In this document: positions 27,299 through 35,245 of the stretch, in pieces
Numbering within the stretch: the stretch's first letter is position 1
Layout of the letters: every line of letters starts with the position of its first letter
Assembly: GCF_009177065.1 (NCBI RefSeq)
Contig: NZ_WEZF01000013.1
Coordinates: 62,001 to 126,000, forward strand
Origin: Tautonia marina
Lineage (GTDB): Bacteria; Planctomycetota; Planctomycetia; Isosphaerales; Isosphaeraceae
DNA length: 64,000 nt
Direction of reading: 5' to 3'
The notes under the pieces: generated by a model
The model's database searches: none
The model's input: the letters and a program-made list of their open reading frames with translations, nothing else
What the model was told of the DNA's origin: nothing
Made by a program: the position numbers and the translations under genes

Positions 27299-28153
27299 AT
27301 GAGTACCGACGGCCGGCGCACCATTCGAGTCGGGCACAGCCCCGACTCCGACGATGCCTTCATGTTCTATGCCCTGGCTCACGACAAGTTCGACACGGGC
27401 GACCTGCACTTCGTCCACCAGCTCGAAGACATCGAGACCCTGAACCGACGCGCCCTCAACGGCGAGCTGGAAGTCTCGGCCGTCAGCATCCACGCCTACG
27501 CCCACCTGGCCGACACCTACGCCCTGCTCGCCTCCGGCTCCAGCATGGGCGACCGCTACGGCCCGAAGCTCATCGCCCGCGAGCCGATGACCCTCGACGA
27601 CCTCCGCGCCCGCAAGCCCACCATCGCCGTGCCCGGCACCCTGACGACCGCCTACCTCACCCTCCAGCTCTGCCTGGGCAAGGACGTGCCGGTCACGGTC
27701 GTCCCCTTCGACCAGATCATCCCGACCGTCCTCGAAGGCAAGGCCGACGTCGGCCTGATCATCCACGAAGGGCAGCTCTACTACCCCGACCAGGGCCTGC
27801 ACCAGATCGTCGACCTGGGCGAGTGGTGGTTCCAGGAGACCGGCCTGCCGCTCCCCCTCGGCGGCAACGTCGTCCGCCGCGACCTCGGCCAGGAGACCGT
27901 CGAGCGCATCGCCCGGCTGCTCAAGCAGAGCATCCAGTACGCCCTCGACCATCGCCAGGAGGCGCTCGACTACGCCCTGACCTACGCCCGCGGGCTCGAC
28001 CCGAACCTCGCCGACCGCTTCGTCGGCATGTACGTCAACGAGTGGACCGTCGACTACGGCGACCGCGGCCGCGAGGCCGTCCGCACCCTCCTCAAGCGTG
28101 CCGAGGCCGCCCAGCTCCTCCCCGGCCCCGTTGACGTCCAGTTCGTCGGCTGA
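27299..28153 (+). CDS. mqnD: 1,4-dihydroxy-6-naphthoate synthase-like protein (MqnD family)
   Basis: A 284-residue periplasmic-binding-protein-fold enzyme of the futalosine route to menaquinone. MqnD family features are the start VGHSPDSDDAFMFYALAHDK, then EDIETLNRRALNGELEVSAV, SIHAYAHLADTYALLASGSS, and PTIAVPGTLTTAYLTLQL. MqnD normally has SPCPNDTF; here it is SPDSDDAF, a planctomycete variation. The related enzyme MqnA is an alternative assignment. No other mqn gene is nearby. Confidence 0.75.
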   Translation: MSTDGRRTIRVGHSPDSDDAFMFYALAHDKFDTGDLHFVHQLEDIETLNRRALNGELEVSAVSIHAYAHLADTYALLASGSSMGDRYGPKLIAREPMTLDDLRARKPTIAVPGTLTTAYLTLQLCLGKDVPVTVVPFDQIIPTVLEGKADVGLIIHEGQLYYPDQGLHQIVDLGEWWFQETGLPLPLGGNVVRRDLGQETVERIARLLKQSIQYALDHRQEALDYALTYARGLDPNLADRFVGMYVNEWTVDYGDRGREAVRTLLKRAEAAQLLPGPVDVQFVG

Positions 28154-28223
28154 CGCGACGCCTTGCCACTGAGGTCATCTTTCCTTGATCTCAGTTTCTG
28201 CTTCGACCGCCTTCTGTCCGTCC

Positions 28224-28246
28224 GCTGGGGTCAGGATGACCCCAGC
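28224..28246 (+). terminator. R3 hairpin after mqnD
   Basis: GCTGGGGTCA-GGA-TGACCCCAGC, identical to the copy at 15018-15040, 70 bases past the mqnD stop and before the convergent lipoprotein gene. It lacks a T tract. Confidence 0.55.
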
Positions 28247-28331
28247 CGGTTGCCGATGAGGGAAGAGTGTGATCCGATGAGCAAATCGACGGGCCTTGCG
28301 GATCGAGATCGATGAAGCGTGGTTCCGCGAC

Positions 28332-30518
28332 TCACGATCCACCTCCGCCAGTAACGGCCCTCGGTCCATCGTCCCCCGTCCGGCTCGTTGCACCCGATTC
28401 GCTCACATAGCGGACCGCATGGAGACGAAGGGTAGGCGATCCAGGAGCATTCGTTCCCACCTTGATGATGCCATCGATGGCCTTGGCGCGAGCATCTTCG
28501 TCGAGCCAAGCCGAGACCTCGCGCGTCGAACTTACCACGGCGACCACGCCATCCGGGACGTCGAGTATTTCCGTAAGTTCGACTGTGTGGTCATCACAAC
28601 GCAGGAACGCTCGGGCAGGCCGCGGACCCAGAATCATCCGAGAGGGGCTCGTCGAGAGAAACGGCCGACGTTCCCACAAGAGGGCGACCTCGTCCAAGAC
28701 GATCTTGGTCCCGCCTTTGCTCAGGGAAATTCGATCTTTGAACGTTCCCAATGACTTGTCGGTCAAGGTCAATCGATAGGAAGCATCCTCATAGACCAGT
28801 CCCTCGCCATAAGCAAGACGCCCCGATTTCGAACCGAGAGGCGTGACAGCGAACCGCTCCGGGAAATCGATGTCGGTCAAGCTCGCAGGCTCGCTCCTTT
28901 GATGGATAGAGCGATGCGTCCCTTCGAATGACCACTCGGCATCCTCGCCAAGGGTCCCATTCGCGGCAGAGGTCGGGGAGAGTTTGTTTCGCGGGAACGC
29001 CATGATCGAAGCCGAGGCGAGGACGGTTCCGAGATTCGTCTCCGCCTTCAGTTGGAAACGCTCCGGCTCATAGTTACCCTTCGCCGTGAATGTCATCCCC
29101 AACCCCAGTTGTGCTCCGGGGGCGATGACCGCAGGTAAGGCCGATTTGTCGATGTCGCGGCACGAACACCCGCCATCCACATCGAAAAGAGTCAGATCGT
29201 CCACGCCCTCGTTGCTCAGCAGGAGCGTGGCCGCGAACGAATCATCTCGACCTTCATAAAGTACATATGGCTCCTCGAAACGCGCCACTACGCGAGGGCG
29301 TGCGCCGATCTCGGCCTCGTCAACGCCCGAGCATCCGAGCAGGCCGGACTGGATGACGAGCAGGGACATCAGCCCCGCCGAGCGTCGCCTGAGGGCGTAG
29401 AGGGAAGCGCCGATCCCGGCCGCGATGATGAGCCCGGAGGCCACGACGATCCTCGATCGATGGGATGTCCCCCCCTTGTGCATGTTCAACTCGTCGTGGT
29501 CGATGTTCGGCAGCGGATCGGAGGAGGGCGTGGTGAGGCGTCCACCGGCGAGCTTCGAGAGCTTCTCCAGGGTGATGTTCTCCCTGGAGGCCATCAACTT
29601 CGCGGACATCGGCCCCCCCGGCGTCGTGACGATGTTCAAGGGCTGCTCGGAGAAGCTCAGGACATCTGACGAGAGGTCTTCACATTCGAACTCGAAGACC
29701 ACGGCCGCGATCTCCGCGTCCGAGACCACCTCGACTCCTGCGTCAAACTCCGGGTAGCTCCCCTGGAAATTGTCGATCTCGACTTGCGATTCCACCCATG
29801 CGGCGGGGACGACGCCTCCTCCCGGGCAGCGATGTGTCCTGAGGACGAAATGCTCGCGTATTTTCGCCGAATCGTCGGTTTCGGAATACTTGGTGAACCG
29901 GGCATAGACCGGGATGAAATTCCATTCATGGTCGTAGTAAATATCCAATCGTTTCCAGCCGGCCGCCGCCCCGGTGCGGCCAGTCACGTAGGACTCGACC
30001 GACACCGACCGCCGCCCGATCCGCATCTCCGCGACTTCGGGGATCACGTCGGCGAAAACCTCCCCTATCAGTTCGGGGAATTTCATCATGAAGAGATGAA
30101 AAGGGCTTTTTGCCCCGTAATAGACGGCGTCGAAGACGCCGTCCCCCCTCGCGTCGATGACGCCGGTATCGTCCAGTCGTTGGGCCAACTTCATGCCGTC
30201 GTACAGCACCTCGAGCCCCTCCTCGCCGCCGTCCTGGCGGCCCTCGATGCCGCCGAATTGCACCGGGAATCGATACTTCTCCTCGGCCCCGTTGCACGCC
30301 CAATCGCCCTCCGTCGCCGGCCATCGCGACGAGTCGAACCGGAGGCTCCCGGGCTCGCCAATCTCGATCTCCGAGATGAGGCGATAGTTCGTGCGCCCCG
30401 TCCGGATCGTGTAATGCCCCTGGACCTGGACGGCGGAGAAGTTGAGCCGGAAGGCGTCAATCGGTCCGACTTGGCCGCACGCGGCCATACCTGCGCCCAG
30501 GATGATCATGGTCAGCAT
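28332..30518 (-). CDS. Double lipoprotein-like protein with DUF1573 domain
   Basis: A 728-residue protein. GGAGGA about 8 bases before ATG 30518 decides the start. The N terminus (MIILGAGMAACGQ) looks like a lipoprotein signal. The first half (to about 350) is an exported beta-rich region. A membrane helix (IVVASGLIIAAGIGASLYAL, about 357-375) follows, then a second perfect lipobox start, MSLLVIQSGLLGCSG (from residue 384, coordinate 29369). A DUF1573-type Ig-like domain comes next, with LLLSNEGVDDLTLFDVDGGC and a CSC motif. It is the third gene after the DUF1559 and Cys-rich genes and may be a fusion of two exported proteins. Function unknown. Confidence 0.7.
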   Translation of the reverse strand: MLTMIILGAGMAACGQVGPIDAFRLNFSAVQVQGHYTIRTGRTNYRLISEIEIGEPGSLRFDSSRWPATEGDWACNGAEEKYRFPVQFGGIEGRQDGGEEGLEVLYDGMKLAQRLDDTGVIDARGDGVFDAVYYGAKSPFHLFMMKFPELIGEVFADVIPEVAEMRIGRRSVSVESYVTGRTGAAAGWKRLDIYYDHEWNFIPVYARFTKYSETDDSAKIREHFVLRTHRCPGGGVVPAAWVESQVEIDNFQGSYPEFDAGVEVVSDAEIAAVVFEFECEDLSSDVLSFSEQPLNIVTTPGGPMSAKLMASRENITLEKLSKLAGGRLTTPSSDPLPNIDHDELNMHKGGTSHRSRIVVASGLIIAAGIGASLYALRRRSAGLMSLLVIQSGLLGCSGVDEAEIGARPRVVARFEEPYVLYEGRDDSFAATLLLSNEGVDDLTLFDVDGGCSCRDIDKSALPAVIAPGAQLGLGMTFTAKGNYEPERFQLKAETNLGTVLASASIMAFPRNKLSPTSAANGTLGEDAEWSFEGTHRSIHQRSEPASLTDIDFPERFAVTPLGSKSGRLAYGEGLVYEDASYRLTLTDKSLGTFKDRISLSKGGTKIVLDEVALLWERRPFLSTSPSRMILGPRPARAFLRCDDHTVELTEILDVPDGVVAVVSSTREVSAWLDEDARAKAIDGIIKVGTNAPGSPTLRLHAVRYVSESGATSRTGDDGPRAVTGGGGS

Positions 30519-30655
30519 CGCCGCATTCCTCCCGAGGTGACGCCGCATACGCGGCCCGCACCGGCCAAACGCGGGCACGAGATGCTTCGAATCCTTCCTC
30601 GCCCATGCTGGGCGAAGCATCTCGCGCCAAAGGATCGACGGATTCTCAAGGGCTA

Positions 30656-31090
30656 TCAGGAGCAGGGATCGCTCCCCCCGCCTTGCTGCCTCGCAATCGT
30701 CGACCCTCCGGGCGAACTGAGGCAGAGGTAATCGCACTCGTCGTCCTCGAAGTAGAAGACGCTCGCACACGGCTGCGTGGAGCAGGCGCACGACGCCGTA
30801 TCATCGCCGGATACGGCGCAGGTGGTCCAGCCACTCACGGGGTTGATGCTGACATAGGAGACGGTGGTCCCAATCCCGCACTGCGGCGTGGGAGAGGGGC
30901 GATCCGGCTCGGGGAATTGCGACCAGGGGATGCAACTGGCCCCGTTGCATGGCACTGTCGACGGAACCCAGCAGTAGGGGTTCCCGCCCGAGCAATAGGC
31001 GACCGCCCACCGCGTCGCGGTGGACCCGATCGCGCCGACGACGACGAGGAGCGCCAGGAATCTCGCTTTCCTGATCGTGGATCCGGTCAT
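30656..31090 (-). CDS. Cysteine-rich small secreted protein
   Basis: A 144-residue protein. It has a signal peptide (KARFLALLVVVGAIGSTATR) and a mature part with 12 Cys, several clustered (SCACSTQPCASV, ECDYLCLSS). It is rich in Ser, Thr, Gly and Pro and almost devoid of Lys. An even Cys number and export suggest disulfide bonds. The start at 31090 has GGGAGGA upstream, and nearly the same ribosome-site sequence precedes the next gene. It lies between the DUF1559 and DUF1573 genes. No known family recognised; candidate surface or extracellular peptide. Confidence 0.7.
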   Translation of the reverse strand: MTGSTIRKARFLALLVVVGAIGSTATRWAVAYCSGGNPYCWVPSTVPCNGASCIPWSQFPEPDRPSPTPQCGIGTTVSYVSINPVSGWTTCAVSGDDTASCACSTQPCASVFYFEDDECDYLCLSSPGGSTIARQQGGGSDPCS

Positions 31091-31203
31091 CAGGATTCCT
31101 CCCGGAATTCTCGAATGCTCAGGGTCAATCCCTTGATCGAACAGGCCTTCGATTTCGTCCTGACCGAAGGCCCCACTTGCACCGCAAATGACTTGGTAAC
31201 CGT

Positions 31204-32151
31204 TCAGTCGCCGGCGTCGTGCGTCCCGATCGACTCCCACACGCGGCGAGAGATCGATTCCTCCATCGACTTCACACGTCCGTCCCCGAACAGGACGTTG
31301 ACGACTCCAGGATGGTATGATCGGGGCGGATGGAGGCCGAAGCCGTTGTCGTCGCCGATCGAAGAGCTGCATGTGGGGCGAACGTCGTTGGGCGAACCGT
31401 TGTGGTTGTAGTGCGTGTCGCTGAAGCTGGAGTACAGCCAGTAACGCCCCGCCGTGTACCCCCATCGATCGGCGCTAGCGGCGAGGCAGTACGTGATGAA
31501 CCGGGGATCGGCGCCGAAGATTTCGCCATTCGAGATCGGGTACTTGATGTCCCTTGCGACGTGAGCGGCCCCCTCCACGAAGCTCCCCGCTATCCGCTCG
31601 CTGACGAGGGCCGTCACGGAAAGGCCATCGGTGATCGTCCGTTGGCTCGGGAGGACGCGAATATTGAATGGGCCATCGAATCCCGCCCGCCCGACACCCA
31701 GTCGCCCGCGATTCAATCGGTAGGAGTTCCGGTTCTCTGCCCGTGAGTCGCTCGGACAGAGGAAGAGGCCGACGGTCGTGTGCCGCGCCGTTCGGTTCTC
31801 GACCGTCGGATGACTCGGCGATTCGTGCCGCACGAAAGCCATGTTGATCGAGTCGAACAGGCTTCCATGCTCGAGATGCGGCAGGAGGTATGCCAGCTCC
31901 GAAATCCGATTCGTCGACCAGTTCGACCCGGTCTTCATCTGCGATGGCGGGAACATGCCATGAATCGAGTGATACGAATGCATCCCCAGCCCAATTTGCC
32001 TCAGATTCGAGACGCACGACACGCGGCGCGCCGCCTCGCGTGCCGCTTGCACCGCCGGCAGCAGCACCGCGACGAGGATCCCGATCACGCCAATCGCCAC
32101 GAGGGCTTCAACCAGCGTGAAGCCCGGGCGAGCCCGTCGAAGATCTCGCAT
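31204..32151 (-). CDS. DUF1559 pseudopilin-like protein
   Basis: A 315-residue planctomycete protein. The N terminus has the type IV pilin methylation motif (GFTLVEALVAIGVIGILVAV) followed by the DUF1559 pattern AAREAARRVSCVSNLRQIGL. The C-terminal end carries HPGVVNVLFGDGRVKSM, the usual H-x-G-GxNxxFxDGxV motif. It should be processed by a prepilin peptidase and assembled or anchored in the envelope. The start at 32151 places the basic n-region MRDLRRARPG before the motif. It is the first gene of a three-gene exported cassette. Confidence 0.9.
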   Translation of the reverse strand: MRDLRRARPGFTLVEALVAIGVIGILVAVLLPAVQAAREAARRVSCVSNLRQIGLGMHSYHSIHGMFPPSQMKTGSNWSTNRISELAYLLPHLEHGSLFDSINMAFVRHESPSHPTVENRTARHTTVGLFLCPSDSRAENRNSYRLNRGRLGVGRAGFDGPFNIRVLPSQRTITDGLSVTALVSERIAGSFVEGAAHVARDIKYPISNGEIFGADPRFITYCLAASADRWGYTAGRYWLYSSFSDTHYNHNGSPNDVRPTCSSSIGDDNGFGLHPPRSYHPGVVNVLFGDGRVKSMEESISRRVWESIGTHDAGD

Positions 32152-32352
32152 TTCCGGTCCGCTCCATTGAAGGATACGGCGGCCATCCGTTGAGCACACG
32201 ACAAGCCATCAATCGATTCAGGTTGAGCGCCCTGTAGTTCGTGGCATCTGCACGACCAACGTCGCGTCCGATCAGAGGCATTTGCCGAAAATCGCCGATA
32301 GGCGCTCAACGATTGCTCGGTTGACAGCAAGCGGATTGATTATGAGGTTCTG

Positions 32353-32383
32353 AGTATACGACAAATCTTTCCCGGGAAGTCAA
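32353..32383 (-). promoter_or_regulatory. Candidate sigma-70-like promoter of the DUF1559 cassette
   Basis: On the minus strand TTGACT (32378-32383) and TATACT (32353-32358) are separated by 19 bases, longer than the ideal 17. The spacer holds the palindrome TCCCGGGA. It gives a leader of about 200 bases before the DUF1559 start. Confidence 0.35.
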
Positions 32384-32423
32384 GGAAAAAAAGTCGGGGG
32401 TCGGTCGCCAATCGAAATGTTCG

Positions 32424-32460
32424 GCGGGTGGCTGGGGTCATGCCGCCCCCAGCCACCCGC
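32424..32460 (-). terminator. R3-type hairpin after phosphoesterase gene
   Basis: A perfect 14-base stem GCGGGTGGCTGGGG / CCCCAGCCACCCGC with a 9-base loop, 7 bases past the stop at 32468. It is an extended variant of the R3 palindrome and very stable if transcribed. No T tract. Confidence 0.6.
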
Positions 32461-32467
32461 CGGGCGA

Positions 32468-33859
32468 TCAGTCGCCGGCGGCCTCGGCGGCGGCTTCGAG
32501 GCGGCGGAGGCGCTCGCCGAGGGTGGGCTTGCCCTCGATCAGCTCGTTGGGCTGGCCGTCTTGCTTGACGAGCTCGAAGGCGTCGTAGAGGGCGCCGAGG
32601 GGGGTGCGGGCCTCGTAGGTGAGGCGGTCGCCGTGGAGGTGGATGATCTGATAAAGCTGGGTGTCCTCGGCCTTCCGCTTCATCCAGTCCTGGGCCTGGG
32701 TCAGGTCGTACATCTTCGGGCCGCTGACGGAGACGACGTAGACCGTGCCGGAGTCATCGCGGGCGGCGGCGCCGGTGGGGACGTTCTGGTCGCCGACGAC
32801 CAGGCCGCTGCGGCCGTAGGCGTGGTCGTGCCCCTGGAGCACGAGATCGACGGCGTACTTATCGAAGATCGGCTGCCAGAGGTTGCGGATCGTCGGGTTG
32901 TCGCGGTTCCTGGCGGCCGAGTAGATCGGGTGGTGGAAGGTGACGATCGTCCAGCGGTTCGGGTTCTCGGCCAGGACCTGTTCCAGCCAGGGGACCTGCT
33001 CCTCCTGCCGCTCGTTCGAGTTGAGCGAGATGATGCGGACCCCCTGGTAGTCGATGAAATAAACACTCTCTTCAAGCCCCTCCGGCCCGTGCTCGGGCAG
33101 GGCGAAGGTCGGCCGCCAGTGGGCGGAGAGGCCGCGCGGGCCGTCGCCGGAGCGGGAGTATTCGTGGTTGCCGGGGGTCGGGAGGCTTGGGACCATCGCG
33201 TTGACCCAGCCGCCGGCGTAGAACCACTCGCCCCACTCGGCGTCGCGGTCCCCCCGGTTGATCAGGTCGCCGGCGTGGACGATGAAGCGAGCCTTCGGGG
33301 CCTCGGAGTAGGCTCCCCGGATCACCCGAGACCACAGTGACTTGAGGTTGTTCTGCGCATCGCCGAAGTAGATGAACGAGAACGGCTCGGCCTCGTCGCT
33401 CGCGGTGGTGAAGTGGGCCCACTCGCTCCAGTTCACGCCGTCGCCGACGCGGTAGGCATAGGTCGTCTTCGGCTCCAGCCCTTCGAAGACGACCGAGTGG
33501 AACCTCGCCTCGTTCAGGTCGGTGGTCAGGGGGGTCGAGGTGGCCTCCACCGTCTCGGCGCGGTCCACGAACTGCGGTCCGTGGTCGGCCAGGGCAATCT
33601 CGGCAATCGCCGTCTCGACCGTCGCGTCGGTCCGCCAGGTGACCGCCTGCGAGGTGGCCGGGTCGCCGGTGAAGGTGAGGATGATCCGATCCGGCATGGC
33701 GGTCGGCCGGTAGACCTCGGCCTCGGCCACCGGCTTCGGGGCGTGGGAGTGGTCGTCCCCCTCGTCGTGGGCGATGGCAGGCCATGCTGTCAGGACGATC
33801 AGGCCGCCAAGGGCCAGCGGCCGCGCTCGGTGGAGCAGAGAGGTCGAGAAGGTCGTCAT
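32468..33859 (-). CDS. Purple-acid-phosphatase-like metallophosphoesterase with FnIII domain
   Basis: A 463-residue exported protein. The signal peptide (HRARPLALGGLIVLTAWPAI) is followed by a His-rich stretch and an N-terminal fibronectin-III-like domain (RIILTFTGDPATSQAVTWRT). The calcineurin-type catalytic domain has all dinuclear metal motifs: FGDAQ, HAGDLINRGDRDAEW, PGNHEYS, TFHHPIYS and GHDHAYGR. This matches purple acid phosphatases, which hydrolyse phosphate esters in the periplasm or outside. The C terminus is helical and acidic. It stands alone. Confidence 0.9.
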   Translation of the reverse strand: MTTFSTSLLHRARPLALGGLIVLTAWPAIAHDEGDDHSHAPKPVAEAEVYRPTAMPDRIILTFTGDPATSQAVTWRTDATVETAIAEIALADHGPQFVDRAETVEATSTPLTTDLNEARFHSVVFEGLEPKTTYAYRVGDGVNWSEWAHFTTASDEAEPFSFIYFGDAQNNLKSLWSRVIRGAYSEAPKARFIVHAGDLINRGDRDAEWGEWFYAGGWVNAMVPSLPTPGNHEYSRSGDGPRGLSAHWRPTFALPEHGPEGLEESVYFIDYQGVRIISLNSNERQEEQVPWLEQVLAENPNRWTIVTFHHPIYSAARNRDNPTIRNLWQPIFDKYAVDLVLQGHDHAYGRSGLVVGDQNVPTGAAARDDSGTVYVVSVSGPKMYDLTQAQDWMKRKAEDTQLYQIIHLHGDRLTYEARTPLGALYDAFELVKQDGQPNELIEGKPTLGERLRRLEAAAEAAGD

Positions 33860-33935
33860 CGGGTTGCCTTTTGCGAAAGGGTCCGCAGCTCGATTCGATG
33901 GTTCTGGGCAGGGTACTCGGTCTTCGGCATCGTGA

Positions 33936-34271
33936 TCATACCGCGTTGATCGCCGGGACGAACAGAGACATGATCAGTGTTAATATACTGAGAAATCCGC
34001 ATAAAATTAATCGAATGATCCGTCCCTTCGGATCAGACCACTTCCCGACCATCAGGGCCAGGCAAACGATGAGCGCCACCGCCGCGATGGCCGCCCCCAT
34101 TGTGCCGAGGCCCGACCAGAACCGCCACCCAAGCCCCGCCCGTCTCCAGCTTGCCCAGCCGATCGGCCCGCTCGTCGCGGCCACGCTCCCCGCCACCGCC
34201 AGGAACCCGGCGACCGACATCGCCCGGACGAGCGACGCTAGACCGTCTCGGATCACCTGCCGCGTTGCCAT
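33936..34271 (-). CDS. Small membrane protein
   Basis: 111 residues with three predicted membrane helices (SVAGFLAVAGSVAATSG; MGAAIAAVALIVCLALM; IRLILCGFLSILTLIMSLFV). ATG 34271 has GGAGGAG upstream; a GTG at 34277 is an alternative. It precedes no obvious partner; another small membrane gene lies just upstream. Function unknown. Confidence 0.55.
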   Translation of the reverse strand: MATRQVIRDGLASLVRAMSVAGFLAVAGSVAATSGPIGWASWRRAGLGWRFWSGLGTMGAAIAAVALIVCLALMVGKWSDPKGRIIRLILCGFLSILTLIMSLFVPAINAV

Positions 34272-34326
34272 CGGCACTTCTCCTCCAGGGCTCGTCTTCG
34301 ACCAGGAGCACCCGCCCCCACGGTCC

Positions 34327-34557
34327 TCACGCCGCCTGAGACGGCCCGCCGCTCACCGGCATTCCCCATTGAGCCCAGAAGGTGACCACCTGAGCCGTGA
34401 TCGCGACCGCCACACCGATCAACGCGAGCCCGGCCAGGATCGACGACACCTGCACCGCCGGCGACCGTGCCGATCGCGCGTTCCACAGGAGGATAAGCCC
34501 GATCAACGCACCTGCCCAAGAGGGGACGAGCAGCACGTGAAAGCCAATCAACCACAT
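34327..34557 (-). CDS. Small membrane protein
   Basis: 76 residues, essentially two membrane helices (SWAGALIGLILLWNARS; ILAGLALIGVAVAITAQVV) with a short polar C terminus. Upstream of and co-directional with the three-helix membrane protein (about 55-base gap), and downstream of the toxin/antitoxin-like pair. Could be a paired membrane module; nothing more can be said. Confidence 0.5.
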   Translation of the reverse strand: MWLIGFHVLLVPSWAGALIGLILLWNARSARSPAVQVSSILAGLALIGVAVAITAQVVTFWAQWGMPVSGGPSQAA

Positions 34558-34578
34558 GATGATTCCGGACCGCGGCTC

Positions 34579-34842
34579 CTACGAGGACTCGCCGGCGGAT
34601 TCGACCTCCACCTGGGCGACCTTGAACCCGGCCCGCTCAACATCCCGGATCGCCGATCCGACGGCGTCTCCGAGCGATTCGGCGTCCCGATCGAATGCGA
34701 TATGCACGATCCCGCCTCGACTCGCCGGCGTAGCATCGTCGCAACCGGCCGCGAAAAGTGATTCGGCCATCGCGGGAGTAAGCTCCGAGACTCCGGAGAG
34801 AATCATCGTGAACGAATAGACCTGTGTTGCGACCGTTGCCAT
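34579..34842 (-). CDS. Putative antitoxin-like partner
   Basis: An 87-residue acidic protein. Pattern: a beta strand (VYSFTMILSGVSELTPAMA), AAGCDDATPASRGG, IVHIAFDRDAESLGDAVGSA, IRDVERAGFKVAQVEVE. This mixed alpha/beta arrangement resembles small HicB-like or RNA-binding folds. The ATG lies only 4 bases after the stop of the preceding HicA-like gene, with GGAG upstream. A regulatory partner for that protein is plausible; no DNA-binding domain is evident. Confidence 0.55.
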   Translation of the reverse strand: MATVATQVYSFTMILSGVSELTPAMAESLFAAGCDDATPASRGGIVHIAFDRDAESLGDAVGSAIRDVERAGFKVAQVEVESAGESS

Positions 34843-34846
34843 GAGG

Positions 34847-35080
34847 TTATTCTCCGGTCGAGTGGGGGCATCCGACGATCTCGCGTCGCAGACGCCTGGC
34901 ATGGGACTCGGGGGAACGTGGTGTCGAGTAGACCGCCACCCGGCACCCATCGCGTGCTGATTCAGGGCAGTAGAGAAAGCCCCAGGCATGCGAACCACCC
35001 ACCATCACCCGCCATCCCCGGGCTTCGGCCTCGGCGACGACGGCCTCAATCTCCTTGTTCGGATGACGGGATCGGGGCAT
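34847..35080 (-). CDS. HicA-like small protein (putative toxin)
   Basis: A 77-residue basic protein: RHPNKEIEAVVAEAEARGWR, then GGSHAWGFLYCP and STPRSPESHARRLRREI. The GSH motif after an alpha-beta start is like the catalytic His region of HicA mRNA interferases, but two Cys and the STPR segment are distinctive. It is followed 4 bases later by a small acidic protein, the usual toxin-first HicAB order. The toxin assignment is inference from motif and pairing. Confidence 0.55.
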   Translation of the reverse strand: MPRSRHPNKEIEAVVAEAEARGWRVMVGGSHAWGFLYCPESARDGCRVAVYSTPRSPESHARRLRREIVGCPHSTGE

Positions 35081-35171
35081 TGACCGTGACTTCTCCCCCT
35101 GAGTCTATCTCAGCCCCGAAGAGGCGTCGATGCACGAAACGCCAGACGATACGTCCGGACCATCACGGGCC

Positions 35172-35193
35172 GACTGGGGCCGACACGACCCCA
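35172..35193 (-). terminator. R3-family hairpin after lpd copy 2
   Basis: An inverted repeat ACTGGGGCCG...CGACCCCAG followed by the R3 tail CCACCCC, about 50 bases past the stop at 35246. Degenerate relative to 15018. Confidence 0.4.
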
Positions 35194-35245
35194 GCCACCC
35201 CATCGCATCGATTCAACGCTCAGAATGATGAACCGATTTTCACAA

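Larger units (their letters stand above)
32152..32467. other. Intergenic region upstream of the DUF1559 cassette
   Basis: Carries a candidate promoter (32353-32383) and the R3 hairpin (32424-32460). Otherwise no gene is supported. Confidence 0.4.
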
